Assembly (NCBI RefSeq): GCF_022965805.1 | Contig: NC_133116.1 | Span: 5,704,001-5,768,000 of the forward strand | Source of the DNA: Primulina eburnea | Lineage: Eukaryota > Streptophyta > Magnoliopsida > Lamiales > Gesneriaceae | DNA length: 64,000 bases | Direction of reading: 5' to 3' | Part shown: positions 25,365-38,347 of the stretch, piece by piece | Numbering within the stretch: position 1 is the stretch's first letter | Layout: each line of letters begins with the position of its first letter | Notes under the pieces: model-generated | What the model was told of the DNA's origin: nothing | Seen by the model: the letters and a program-made list of their open reading frames with translations, nothing else | Database searches by the model: none | Made by a program: the position numbers and the translations under genes

Positions 25365-25685
25365 TCAGTATGAAGATTTAGAGTTTGTCACCGCGAATGC
25401 ATGATACGATAACGTTGAATAGGCAGTGATCATGGAGGCATACATGTAAATATTAGGGGAGTTGAATTTATCGTACAAGAGGTGAGCATGCCCAATATTG
25501 GAGAGATGAAGTGTGCAGAAGCGGATGAGTTTGATCGCGTAGAAACGCCTTTGGCCATGACCGAGAACAATGAGATGAGCTTGGAGCTGTTTGAGGTGAT
25601 TGAGGTTACTGCATTTATCGAGGATTGATAATACATGCCTGTTAGGGGAGGAAAGCGTTTGAAGACCATATGCACAACACCACAA
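25365..25685 (-). pseudogene. N-terminal fragment of a PPR protein
   Basis: The frame reads LSILDKCSNLNHLKQLQAHL, FYAIKLIRFCTLHLSNIGHA and FNSPNIYMYASMITAYST, the typical beginning of a PLS-class pentatricopeptide repeat protein (organelle RNA editing or processing factors, usually 500-700 aa in one exon). After about 95 residues homology stops and the frame ends in SYHAFAVTNSKSSY. No further PPR units follow toward lower coordinates, so at least 80 percent of the gene is missing. Confidence 0.75.
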
Positions 25686-25860
25686 AGTAACTGCGTGTCA
25701 AGGTTAAATTATCGTTTCAACTATTTCCCATTTTACATCTAAAACTTGTTACTCATCCTATTAGGCAAACACTCGAGTTTAATTCAATATCCTGCAAAAC
25801 AGTACGTCAAGTAAACAACACTTGATAAATCATATATCACATGTTCGTCCAAAAAAGTGT

Positions 25861-26125
25861 AGGACTCACTCACCTATGTTTAGTGCGATTCTTGTATCCA
25901 TGTAATGAAGATGTTGAGCGGCCCCTCTGTGACCACTAGTTGCTAACATCTCGGCCATCCTGACCAACACCTACCTATCTTGAGGTGATGTGTGCAACAC
26001 ATGCACTGGGCGGCTGAATTTGACCCGTGGCTCTGGGAGTTCTTGGATGTTGCGTCAAACATCTCCGTGGAATCGACACGTCCCATTTGCTGCTCGTGGC
26101 TAAGTACTCGAGCCATCAAATTCAA
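25861..26125 (-). other. Coding-like stretch of unknown identity
   Basis: Minus-strand reading gives NLMARVLSHEQQMGRVDSTE in one frame and VRMAEMLATSGHRGAAQHLH in another frame just downstream. Composition is more gene-like than the flanks, and the two pieces would be joined only across a frame change. Product not recognised; it may belong to the adjacent PPR relic or to another dead gene. Confidence 0.25.
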
Positions 26126-26440
26126 GTCCTGACCATTGCTGTTAGATATATGTGCAGCATCCTAGCTGCTGGTCTAAAAGTTCGAGTCATTCAGATTAAA
26201 TTCGGTGTTTGTGTGAGTCCGTATTGTTTTTTTTGTTCGATGGCTCGTTTATTATCATAACTATCCATATAGACGTACGGATTACTTGTGTAACGAATAC
26301 GTGAGCAAATATGTATGCTTTGACACGGAACAATTGACAAAGATAAAGATAGATTTAATTAATTCAAAAATTATACCATAATCTCAAGCAGTTAGTGCAG
26401 AATACTTGACTATTATATATAATTTAAATTTTTATTAAAA

Positions 26441-28131
26441 CTAGCAAGAAGCACGTGTGATGCATGTAAATATTAATTATTTAATAAAAATTAAAATTTG
26501 ATTTTTTTTAAAAATAATTTTATTCATTTTTTTATTTATATTGATTTAATCTTTTGTCATATTAGACGAATAAATTAATTAAGAACTTATATACTTTACT
26601 TTCAAAATTGTTTCTCAAATTGAAATTCAAGTCGTTAATTTTATGTTATATAATAAATTATAATTAGCATAATATATAGAATGAATTGAACTGAAACAAA
26701 TTTTGAAAATATATATATCTAAGAACCACGTATAAGGTATAATAACCTAAAAATCAACCAGATTATGGATTTTATAAATCCATAAATCATAATTTATATA
26801 AGTGAAGCACACTAAGGACAAATAATTTTCAATTTAAAATATTTATGACTAACTCGTCAAAATATTATCAAAACTAATGAAATAATAATAATTGATAATA
26901 AAATATAACCGATAATACTCAAAATTTGCTTTTAAAATTTGTTTTCAATCATTTTTACACGGTTGAAAGATTTTCTCAAACAGTTATAAATATTAACCAC
27001 GTGAAAAGTGTGGAAGACGGTTCAATATTTCTAATGATATTTTCAACCAGTTGACAATCTAAACAACAAGATATAGTTTGAAGAGTTAGTCTCATGTGAG
27101 ACCGTCTCACGGATCTTCATCCGCGAGACGGGTCAACCCTACCCATATTCAAATAAAAAGTAATATTCTTAGCATAAAAAGTAATACTTTTTCATTGATG
27201 ATCCAAATAAGGGATCCGTCTCACAAATACGACCCGTGAGACCGTTTCATACAAGTTTTTGCCTAGTTTGAAATGTAAAAACTTGTGAATAGTAAAGACA
27301 CGGGAATTTTATGGATGTAAAACACTCACACGTCACTCCTTCCTCCGTAAAAAGGATTCCACTAAAAGACTTTGTCTTATATATATATATATAAATATAT
27401 ATATTTATAAGTGCGACTAAAATATTTAAACTTCTTATTATAGCTAACTATTTTAATTTTTCTATCAGATTCGTATTTTATGATATTATTAGTATATTAA
27501 AATTCATAATTATTGATATAAATTCTAATAAATAATTTATTAAATTCTTTACTTTCAATTTTTAGTTAAAAAATAATAAAATATATTAGTATTAAATTTC
27601 ATATTATTATATTATTATATTATTATCATGTTATTGTACTATTGCATATATAATTATTTTTTTCTTATATCTTCATGTGATACTATAATTTATTACTTAA
27701 TTAGAAACTACACTAAAATATAATTACAAAATTGCATTAAAATAATAAAATAACATGTAGAAAGAAAATTAAAAGGATAAAATATTTAAACTTAGTATAA
27801 AGATGGATTATTTGAGAAAGTTAACTTAGGAATTACATTTTATTCTTGAAGTGATATAAATTATTACAATCAATGTATATTGTAGTGATAATTCATTAGG
27901 AATTGTTAGACTATTAATTATATATGATGTGGAATAATTAGGCTACCAATTAATTATATATTAGGTGGAATAAATAAAAAAAATTGATATTTTCTTTTTA
28001 CACTTGCAACAATTAGAAATTTACAAATATATCTTTATTGAATTTTTGGATTTGTATTGATGAGGATGTCATTTTTATCTTTTGACAATTGAAAAAATTG
28101 TCAATTATCTACACTTACGTAGGTTTATAGA
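26441..28131 (-). mobile_element. Non-autonomous Helitron, same family as the one at 2756
   Basis: Left end A|CTAGCAAGAAGCACGTGTGATG; on the minus strand the terminus is ...CTAG after an imperfect hairpin (ACATGC/GCACGTGT with G-T pairs). Interior sequence is collinear with 2756-4581, including ATATTAGACGAATAAATT-like and CCTAAAAATCAACCAGATTA blocks. The first TC-type right end with host T is at 28131 (ACACTTACGTAGGTTTATAGA|T). An alternative outer end lies at 29051. A GAGACGGTCTCAC MITE (27083-27264) and a TA microsatellite (about 27378-27405) sit inside. No transposase. Confidence 0.75.
27083..27264 (-). mobile_element. MITE of the GAGACGGTCTCAC family nested in a Helitron
   Basis: Reverse-orientation copy: TCTCATGTGAGACCGTCTCA at the left and GACCCGTGAGACCGTTTCAT ...CAAGTTTTT at the right, with the core AGTAATACTTTTTCATTGAT. 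Absent from the related Helitron at 2756, so it inserted after the Helitron family diverged. Confidence 0.8.
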
Positions 28132-29051
28132 TAAAAAAAAATATATTTTTATTATCAAACATATATTCATTTTTAATGCATAGATTTCCCATAAATTATG
28201 TAGAAAATTTCCATGCAATTAATCTAACAACACACAATTTAAGGGGATGATAGAAAATTTAGAATGAAAAACTTTGTTATTATTTTTACACTTTTATAAG
28301 TATAATAGTTAAATATATATTCTTTTAATATTTTTAATGATTTTTTAAAATTAAAAAAAAACTATTGTTTTAATATTTTTTCTAAGAATTATGTATCAAG
28401 AAAATATTATTTCTCTAATGTATTTTTATTATAAAATATTTATTCAATTTTTATGTAACATTATTTTCAAAGATTCTTATGTTGCAATTTTTTATTAAAA
28501 AATAAAAACACTATTTTAATCCTTATGTATTTAATGATTGTGTAATTTTCATGCAACTAATCTAACAATACACAATTTATGAGAATAGTAGAAAATTTAC
28601 AAGGAAAATTTTGTTATTCTTTTTGTACTTTTATATACTTTTATAAGTATAATAGTTAAATATATATTTTTTTTAATATTTTTTGTAAGAATTATGTATG
28701 AAGAAAATATTATTTTTCTAATATATTTTTTATTATCGAATATCGATTCAATTTTTATGTAATATTATTTTCAAAATTTCTTATTTTACAATTTTCTATT
28801 AAAAAAATAAAAACACTATGATCCTCATGTGTTTAATGAGTTCAAAAAAATAAATACCTCAATTAAATACATAATCAATACATTACAAATCCATTATCCC
28901 AAATTTGTCCCTAAATTTTATATATTTTTTCCACCAATGCCCATGCAATTAATACAAACAATGCATAGTTTTTGGGTAAAGTAGTAAAATCACAATCAAA
29001 AAATTTTGCCCATCATCCACACTTTTATAGGTATATAGATATAGATATAGA
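28132..29051 (-). repeat. Array of Helitron-terminus-like repeats
   Basis: A module of the form CATGCAATTAATCTAACAA, then CACAATTT, then AAAATTT..TTTGTTAT, then ACTTTTATA(A/G)GTATA recurs three times (about 28190-28320, 28545-28660 and 28945-29051). The last copy ends ACTTTTATAGGTATATAGAT, the same terminus as the Helitron at 2756. This may be an extended 5' end of the neighbouring element or nested partial copies. Confidence 0.6.
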
Positions 29052-29740
29052 TGATACACAGTTAGATAAAAAAAATACTCTCTTTTATTAATAAAATAGA
29101 ATTTGCAAAGATAAAATACACCCGTGATCCAAAGTAAACATCAAAATATCCTGCATGTACCTATGCCTTCAAATTATTAAATGTCCCACCACTATTTTTA
29201 TCATGCCTCTAGAATTTTGTCTTCTCCATGTGAACTGTCCCTATTTTCCTGTATTAGGATTTATCATTTTTTTTTCCAAACTATATTATTACACGTATTT
29301 TTTTGTGCTTTCATAAATCGGCGAAAAAACCCGTATAACATTTATTAGCGATTTGATCATGCAAAATTCCTTTATTTAAATATTTATTTTGTGTTCGTAT
29401 GTTAAATAGAAAGTGACGAGGCCCCTGAAATCCAATTTCAATACGAAATGTATATTTCAAGTGCGACATTATTTACCACCAACAATTACAAATAACCATC
29501 CGAATGCAATTTCCTTGAGCGTCAGAAGAAAAGAATTCACCACAAAACCAAATACTGACAAACAAGAATATTGCAATTCCTCTATTATGATCAGCCTAAT
29601 AATAGAATCAGAACTTTACATGAATGATCAAATCTCTAAGCGGGAAGTGTATATATTTTTCCTACAAAAGAATTAAAACCAACAAAAGGCCTGAAAATGA
29701 TGGTAGAAACACATAGCAATGCCACAGCTGCCGGAGAATC
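29052..29740. other. Spacer and 3' flank of the Ser/Pro-rich gene
   Basis: No gene supported. The part from about 29450 is likely 3' UTR of the minus-strand gene ending at 29741. Confidence 0.45.
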
Positions 29741-32700
29741 CTACATGATTGTGCAATTACACTTGGACTCCAACTTTGGAGGCTTCATGCTGTCCCACTT
29801 ATATGGAGATTTAACTACGTGTGGAATGAACTTCTCTTCCGTTTCAGCATCAATGGAAGCAGGTTTTGGGTCGGTTTCCAACTTCTTCTGTCGAGTTTTC
29901 TGGGATCTGGAATTACGTTTCCCAGTGTTTCTTGACCGGATCTCCGGTCTGTTTGAATTGGATTTGGCAACAAACGGGATCTCCGGTCGTAGAACTGGTT
30001 CCACTCGTGGTGTTTCTTTATCTATAGCTATGTTCACAGCTTCGTATGTGAGATTGTGGACAATGGAGCTGCAGAAGAGGATTGCATCTGTTGCTTCTTC
30101 TAGAGTCAGGCTTCGGGACTTTTTTCCATCGGAGTCTTCTACAATTAGAGTGAAAGTTTCATGAATTAGAGAAGAGAATAACATTTGAAAAGGACTAGCC
30201 TTCCACTGCAGAATAAGACTAGGACACAGTAACAAGACAAGATCGTCAAATATGGGGAAGGAAGAATAAAGAATAAGAAGCTCGAACATAAGATTAAAAA
30301 TAAAAGAGAATCAGAAACACAAACATTCAAAAATCTGATGCACATACCAGGGGCACCACGGGCTGAATCTGAAATATAAAATTCTTCAAAAGTTGTTATA
30401 GCATTATTTTGTGCCACTGAATCAGAGGGCTCCAGTAATTCATCTGTGTGGGAATTAATGGAATCTACATCAGAATGACAATCAGCAGCAACAATATCAG
30501 CATTATCCATTTCGATTTCTGGCATAGTATCCAAAGACCTTGGAGTGTGAGCTTCTTCAACATCCACTACAACAGGACAAGGGCTTTGCATCTCATCTTC
30601 CCCATGACCACAGGGCTGCGAATGTGCAGATAGTGTATCTGCATCCATTGAATTATTAGAATCCGAAGTTGAAACTGGCAAAACTGAAATATCTTCGGAG
30701 TGGACATTCATGAGATGGTCAGTTAATTCAGCAGCAGATTTAAAGATGTGGCTTTCAGAATCCATATATTCAGAAGCCAGATATTGTTCACTTGGATCAA
30801 CACATTTTACGGCCCCGATACTATCTTCGTGGAAACTTGGTGCTGCACTTTGGACCTGGAAGCAATGACTTGAAGCACCGGACAAAGATGAGGCAGATCG
30901 TTTGTGTGTAGGCATATCAAGCATCCAATTTTCTGTATCTGATTTTCGGCCACTTGATTGCCTTTGAACCCGAGTTTCTATTTTTCTCGAATAGCCCATA
31001 TCAACAGAAGATGACACAGATGCACTGATGTGCCCAATGGAGCTTCTTATGCTATTCATAGAGTCCCTCATATAGGAGAAATCATCACAGCAGGTGGTAC
31101 TCGCAGTAAAACTCCTGCTTTGGACAATGGGTCCTCTGCTGCTACTTGATTTCTTCAGCAGCAAAGAAATGCCCGCACCTTCAGGAACTTCCACCGTAGA
31201 ATTTAAATTGGCCCCGCCATGCTGCAACTGCTGGTGGCCAAAGTCACCATACAGCTGATGAATAATCTCTTGATCGGCGGCAGAAGTCGTTATCCCTTCC
31301 TCAACCAGAAGTGCTGCAGGATTCTGACTTGGCTCGCTATATAAATCTTGACCCTCAGCGGTAACCTCATCAAGATAATCTATCACAATGTTACCAGAAC
31401 AGGTAGTTTTCAATGGTTCTGGAGTAGACTGGTCCAAAATCTCAAGCGAACTATGCCTTGTATTTATTTCCAAGTTCGCACACTTAGCACAAAATTGTAA
31501 GTATCCTTCCATCACATCTTCATCAGAACGAAACTTGAGGCCGCATTTCGAGCATATTGCCATATCTGGTGGACCATCACCATTTGAATAATCATCCATA
31601 GCTGCAGCCTTGTCCAGTTGGCTATTTCGGTCAGCAACAACAAACCGAGAATTTACTATGGAGGGGCCATCAATTTCGACATGCTGACTAAGAGTGGACT
31701 CTTTCATGATCTTGTTCCCAAAATCTTCATTCAAAGCATCAGCTTGATCCATTGAAAATATTTCATCCTGCAAATTAAGATATTGTGCTTTCACACTTTC
31801 ACGGGTCAAATCTTCCTGGTTTAGCTCAATTTCTCTTGTATCAAGTGCTCCACTCATTCCTTGGTCAGAACTGGCATTGCTGCTAGTTGTGATTGAAGAA
31901 TTTCGGGATGTCAGAGAACGATGATGTACGCTTGCAAAAGTTGAACTGGGGACACTGGACAAGAGGGGTCTAAACATATTCTGAGGGCCCTTCTTATCCT
32001 GCATACAATTACATGGAAAAAAATGTCACCTCGTGGAATCAGTTAAAAGATACAGTAATAAAACATGCTTCAGGAAATGACATGGCCGTATCATATTTGA
32101 CCTGTTGGGAAACCATCATACAGACCAAGCGTGGTCCACAGTCCAGAATAGGCAATACTTATTAATCTTGAGTCACTCCACCTTATATTAAATCATTCTA
32201 CTTCACCCATCCCGAAACTAGTTTTAAGTATCCTTCAAATTGTAATTTCATCATGCATCAGCCATTACCACTATTTTTTCCGTGCACAAATGCAAACAGG
32301 TTTTTTTCCCTTGTTTGATGATGATTATGAAGAACTCATGAAGTCATGTATTAAATTTTGGTGGTTACAATCATTTTCTGAAAGGTGAAGCCTAGAAGTA
32401 GAAGCTCATGCATGGCTCTTGATATCAAGTTAGTAATATGGTGCAGCCAGGCGAGTTAAGTTGATGGATCAAGAAGCTATAAGCACATCATAGCAGGAAA
32501 AGTGGGAAAAAGATCAACTACAACCTTGGTATCCATGACCTTACTATCAGAGAAAAATAAATCCAATCACAGCATCAAATTAAGCAGTTTGGTATATGCA
32601 TATATTGACACGTGGTATGCAAATTTTATGTAAAAATATACCAGAAAATACTTTCCTCATCAACTATAGAGCCAATATAAAAACTCAAACTAAAATTAGC

Positions 32701-34763
32701 ACTAAAAAAAGAAAATAGTAAATCGAACAAACACCATCCAGAAAATCTGGTGAATAGTGCCAAAAAAAAATCAGCATTCTATGATTAACCACAATGTTGC
32801 ACTTCCGCTATGCAAGGAACAGATGGACACAACAGCATTTATTAAAGACTGTGCACATGCAAAAATAGACACACATACAAGATATATTCAGAAAAGTAAA
32901 CCCATTGAATTTTCAATTAAGAGACATGGTCGGTCACTTAATATAGCAAGTCATTGTTGAACTGCATTCTGACACTGAGCAGAAGGAAACAAATATCAAC
33001 AACTGGAATAACAAGATAGTGTGATCCATTACCAAGAAACCAAAGGGAAAAGGGAAAACTAATACAGAAAGTTGCCTAACCATTTGTCGGAGCGCCAGGT
33101 CGAAGGATCTTTTGGGGGCGGAGCTGAACAAAATTTTAGACGGTTTCTTGGAATATCCAACAGTCCTCATGCTTGGGAGAGTCCCTATGCTTCTAGGAGC
33201 TGAACGTTCTGAGCTGCTGATAGGTAAGGATTGTGGCGACTCAGCATCATCATCACCAGATGATGCAACTGATGCTTTACTATGGACACTAAATGGATCC
33301 CTATCATGACTGTGTGACGAACTGACACTTCTAGAAGCGGTTGGAGACATGGATTGTCTTCCAGATCGGGAGCTGTTCCTTGATGCTGGAGAAGAACCTC
33401 GTACATATGATGCTGGTCTATCAGCCAGTGAGGTACGAAGATTAGGTGGGGCCTCAGAAGAAAAGCCAGGGATGTTAGATTGCCATGTGCGTATTTTTGG
33501 TGAAGCAGAGTTCCCCCGACTCGTCTTGATGGGGGAGGCACCTCTAACTCCCGATGGGGCGACAGCGCTGACTGAACCAGTGCTCATCCTCCTTGGGCTG
33601 GGTGTACTAGACCGCAGAGCAGGTTTTGGTTTACTCAGTGGGGACGACAACCTTCTTAAATCAGAAGGATGTTGCAAAGTAGGCGGTGGGCTTGAGTGTG
33701 TAGCAGAAAGCGGCCTACTTCTTGATTGCAGTGTATTGTTACTCGATTGAGGAGATGGGCTCAAGCGTTGAGGACTTGCGCTACCTCTACTATTTCTGCA
33801 ACCCTTCTCTGTCTGCAGTTAAAACACATTTATGAACAATTTCAGACGAACATAAAAAACGAGTCATATCATAATCAAGTCTTCTTGTAAGATCATACTG
33901 AGGATGACAGCGGGACTGGAACAGGTTGACTCCTTGACCTTCCCCTAGGCGCAAGATTAATTGGTGGCGCATCATCATCCAAAGAAGTAAAAAGAGGAGT
34001 TTCAGGAGGCGTTATCAACCTGCAACATAGTTCGAATGGCACAGTAAGGAACACAAGGAGAATGAAATACCGCCAGTTATCATTTTATGCAATCACTGAT
34101 GGGTATTACTTTTGCCCAAAGTTCAATATCAGAACTTCTAAGTTTCAATAACTTGGATAGAATCATCAGGAAAATGTTAATGCGCAAAATGGATTTTTGC
34201 TATATCCTTTAGCCCTTTTTTTATACCAACAAAATTCAAACGAGAGAAAGAAAAGAAAATCAAGAACAAAATAACAAAAAGAAAAGAACAAACCAATCAT
34301 AGTCATTTTTATCTCCCTCTGTGTTGAGCAGGTCACTACTCTCACCCCTAGCAGGAATGGAGACTCCAAGCTTGTGATCTGGTATGTACCTAAACTTTGT
34401 AGCTGCCAAATGCCATAAACGAAAAAACAAAAGACAGGAGACAAAAAAAGAGGCAACGTTTGTCAGCAAGACTAAGCAAATAAACAAAAAACACGGGGCA
34501 CATTATTCGCTAAATACCAAAGCCATAAATGCAGATAATCTGAAAGCAGATCAAGGGTGTGAAAACTCACAGAATATCTCCTCAAAGTCGTCATTCGACT
34601 GAAGCAAGAAATTCTCTTTTTCTTTGCTCCGCGACTCGTTGAACAGAGCAAGATCGTCGTCATCTCGATAGTGAATCCCGCTCTCGAGACTGCGCCCTCT
34701 CTTGTGATTCTCTACCGTCATTTCCGTACGTGGGAAAACCCTCACAGCCGGAGATGGAGGCAT
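29741..34763 (-). CDS. Large Ser/Pro-rich basic protein (At1g27850-like, BPP-related) with C-terminal CaaX box
   Basis: Six exons: 34763-34571, 34402-34294, 34019-33899, 33812-33081, 31998-30348, 30138-29741; junctions are GT-AG and total 1068 codons (1067 aa), no lesion. Early conserved block: [20 protein letters not shown] and [14 protein letters not shown], then [14 protein letters not shown]. Exon 4 is a basic Ser/Pro/Arg stretch ([13 protein letters not shown]). About residue 530-560 is a CxxC...CxxC pair ([20 protein letters not shown]) that could bind zinc. The last exon holds [20 protein letters not shown] and ends [11 protein letters not shown], a CaaX-type prenylation signal (CTIM). 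The N-terminal and basic parts resemble Arabidopsis basic proline-rich proteins that bind microtubules; that role is inferred, not shown. The window gives no enzymatic motif. Confidence 0.8.
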
Positions 34764-35560
34764 TAATTTGAAATCCTCACCTTAAATTCAGCCTATATTT
34801 TGCCAGTCAAACGCTTCAGAAAAAACAAAAATCCCAACTCAAACAGCAAATCATTGAAATCACACAATTCGATCCAGTATCTCCGTAAAGAAAATTCATT
34901 CCAACACTTACCCTCTACAACACCTAAGAATCAAATCCCACTTCACATTCGGTACATCGAAGAAAAATGTCACCTTTTTACCCATTTGCACCAATATCAT
35001 GTAACTCTATATTTCTTCTGCAGCTCAACGACACCCACTTCAAATAACACCTAAACTACCAAAGTCTACTAAATTATCCCAGACCCAATTCAGAATCCAC
35101 TTCCGGAACCAACACTCCAAACCCACCACAACTTACCACCAAAGCAAACACTTTTAACACAGGCAGCAAAATTCAGCAGCTCCAAAGGATGAAACAAGCT
35201 CAAGAACAAGCACAAAAATGTCATTCCACGATATCCACTTCAAGACTCAGCTTTACTGCATAACCCTCGAGTCCTCTGAACATTACACGCTCAACAAGTG
35301 ATCTGGATCTGAAGGGAAGTGAGCAGATCAAGAGAAATCCAAGATCAGGCAAAACAGTAGAAAGAAAACCTAGAAAAGACGAATGAAAAGGTGAATAAAG
35401 GGCCTAGTTATTGTTCACGTGAGAGGTAGATTGCAAGGGGAGAAAGCGAAATGTGCAGCAGGTAGTAGCACCACCACCACGACAGCAGCAGCAAAGCTAA
35501 AAAGGAAAAAAGAAATGCAAATGAAACTCGTAAACAACAAAAAAAAATGAAGTGATTAAC
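34764..35560 (-). other. 5' leader and promoter region of the Ser/Pro-rich gene
   Basis: Upstream of ATG at 34763. Long gene-like unique sequence with low AT content relative to flanks, so a long leader with introns is probable. CCACCACCACCACGACAGCAGCAGC near 35470 (mixed CCA and CAG triplets) is a short trinucleotide run. No start site assigned. Confidence 0.4.
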
Positions 35561-37019
35561 GATAATAATTGTGGAAAACAATGTGTAGACAGTGATAATC
35601 TGGAATTGGTTTTCCCTTTAATTTGACTACCTTTCTATAGTTTTGTTACTTTCTCTCTCTCGGTCAGCTTTGATTCTCCATTTTCTTTTCATTCTTTTTC
35701 TGCAGTTACCATTTTTTCCTTCTCTTTGCTCTTCTTTCATTTTCTTATTACACTTTTATTTTTCCACTTTTTTTGTAATTTTACTCCTAAATTAAATGAA
35801 AAATAAAAGGAGGGTAGTGTAATAATGGTGACATAAATGAGTGGTTTGGGACATAATTTCATGGTTTTGCGGGTGCAGCTGTTCAGATTTGGTGTGAGAA
35901 AACTATGTTCATATCTAAAGAGATAATGGTGTTTTTATTTCAAGGTAAATATACTGTAAGACAATTTACGGAAATTTTTTTGTTATAGTTTTATTCATAT
36001 TTACAATATAAAGTAATATTTTTGACATAAAAATTAATATATTTTCAAACTGACCAAATAAAATATATGTCAATCAAAATTGACTCATTAGACTATTTCA
36101 CAATACTTTTTATGTTATTTTAATTAACGACTTTGTTGTTGTTATTGTTATTATTTGGGTTTTCATTTGAGCGTAGATCAAAGATATTAGGAACATGTTT
36201 TCTCTTAGTACGTTCGAAAATTGTAAATGGGGATATATGAACTAACAAAAGTTCGCATAGTAATCTGCTTAATTTTACTTAATTCGACTCGATTTTGAAT
36301 TTGTTTATTCTTTAACATGACTTCAATTATCGGATAATCTAGACAAATGAATATTAAATATGACTGTATGTAAAAAAAAAAATATTCCTAACAACTATTG
36401 TGTAATATAGAGCAATTAAACTAGGAATCCTCCATCCACACGATGGATCTTATTGCTGGAGCATTTAATAATTTAATTAATTAATATACCAAAAGAGAAC
36501 CAATAACATATGTGTTTAGTTTTGGTATAGATGGTAAATATTTTACGTTTGCTTCTGTTTGTAGTAAACAACGTTGTCAAATTTTTTGAAGGTATTCTTG
36601 TCTTGAGAATATATTGCAAATTTCCCTTTGTGTTAAGAAATTCCGTGGGGTGTTGATATAGACTTGAAAAAAATTTAATCACAAATGCAAATATATGAAA
36701 TACATGATCAAACCATTTGATTGGCCACACACCTATCTATATCCATATTATGAGGCTGACATTTTCATGTAACAACTCTCTATGCTTTCCAATTAGGTAC
36801 GTCTCTATGAGATTGTCTCATGAATTCATGTTTTTGAGACTGTTCGACACGATCTATATTTGAAATAAAAAATAATATTTTTCATGAATCAAGTGGTTGG
36901 ATATGAGATTTAGAGCATAAAATTGAACTGTGATACAATTTTATATAAGTTTGTTTTTGTATGGGAAGAATTTATTCATCCTAAATGTATGTGATACTAA
37001 TACAAGCATGTGTTTGATT
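35561..37019. other. Spacer with degenerate MITE pieces
   Basis: No gene. Two badly decayed copies of the GAGACGGTCTCAC MITE are suspected at about 35945-36105 and 36799-36893 from the order of the internal AAGTAATATT and CATGAATC tracks; neither keeps clean ends. Confidence 0.4.
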
Positions 37020-37495
37020 TAGGGGTGCAAACGAATCGAATCGAGCCGAATAATAGTAAAAAAGTCAGGCTCGAATTCGGCTCGAAATAGGTATATTCGA
37101 GTTCGAGCTCGATTCGAAGTTCGATAATTTCAAATATTTGGGCTCGAGCTCGGCTCGAAATGAAGTTCGAGTTCGAGTTCGGCTCGAACTATTCGAATAT
37201 ATTCGTGAACTATTCGAATTATTGCTCGGATATTAAGGTTTGAAAGCTCGAAATGCTCGAAATATTCGAAATGTATATATATATATATATATAATTATAT
37301 TATATTAATAAAATATTAAGGCTCGCGAACTATTCGCGAGCTATCGAACAAAATAATTTGGGCTCGAGTTCGGCTCGAAAAAAAGTTCGAACGTGTTCGA
37401 GTTCGGCTCAAATTCGATAAGTTCGAATACGAATCGAATATTTATTGAGCCGGCTCGAAAAACTCGCGAACATGTTCGGTTCGTTTGCAGCCCTA
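37020..37495. mobile_element. hAT-type MITE, 476 bp, with perfect 8 bp target duplication
   Basis: Terminal inverted repeats TAGGGGTGCAAACGAATCGA (left) and, reverse-complemented from the right, TAGGGCTGCAAACGAACCGA. It is flanked by the perfect 8 bp direct repeat GTTTGATT (37012-37019 and 37496-37503), as expected for hAT. The interior is rich in TTCGAGCTCG-like words and has a TA microsatellite (about 37273-37295). No coding capacity. Confidence 0.95.
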
Positions 37496-38173
37496 GTTTG
37501 ATTCATGGATAATAACTTTGCCTGATACACAGAACTAATTCGGCTCTTTTAATTAAATTCTACCTACACCAACCAATATAAATTTAATATTTTATTATCC
37601 TGAACCATTTAAAAAACCAATGTCAAATTTGGTGATAATTATTCAAATTGTCCTATCAAGATTTTTGTTTCCCCCAAGTGGTTGTAGCAATTATTACTTT
37701 TGATTGAAAATGAGAGAAAACTCTTTCATTCATACTTTTAAAAATATCAAATTTTATTTCCACCAATAAGTTAAGGAATCATATTTTTTCTTTCGTATAT
37801 GAAAATAAAAAAATATTGATTTTTTTTATAATCGTTGTAATGGACCACATAAGCCAACAACTAGAGAACGTCTATAATTATCCCACATTCCCACTGTCAC
37901 AGCACACTCCATTCATCCCCCATCAAATATAATATATATTAATAACTTACGTGATATACGTTATCTATAAAAAATATTATTTTTTATAACTTTTAAAATG
38001 AAATGTATCAATTTTTAAAATTGAAATTATATAAAAAATAATAGATCGGATGGAAAAATATTTGTTTGTGAAACATAATATAGTAAAGATATGTTTAGTT
38101 TTATAAGATTGATGATATTTTAGAAAAATCCAAATTATATGTTGAATTCATTATGTTAATGATTGTATATAGG

Positions 38174-38347
38174 CAAAAACTTATATGAGACGATTTCATG
38201 GGTCATATTTTGTGAAACAGATCTCTTATTTGAGTCATCCATAAAAAATATCGTTTTTTATGTTAAGAGTATTATTTTTTATTGTGAATATCAGTAGGGT
38301 TGACCCGTCTCACAGATAAAGATTCGTGAGACCGTCTAACAAAAGAC
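38174..38347 (+). mobile_element. MITE of the GAGACGGTCTCAC family
   Basis: AAAAACTTATATGAGACGAT at the left, core AGAGTATTATTTTTTATTGT, then GGGTTGACCCGTCTCACAGA and GTGAGACCGTCTAACAAAAG at the right. Confidence 0.8.

Noticed and set aside
27378..27405. TA run as possible promoter element
   Set aside because: Simple microsatellite inside a transposon, no gene follows.
29697..30164. 155-residue plus-strand frame
   Set aside because: Antisense shadow of the last exon of the Ser/Pro-rich gene.
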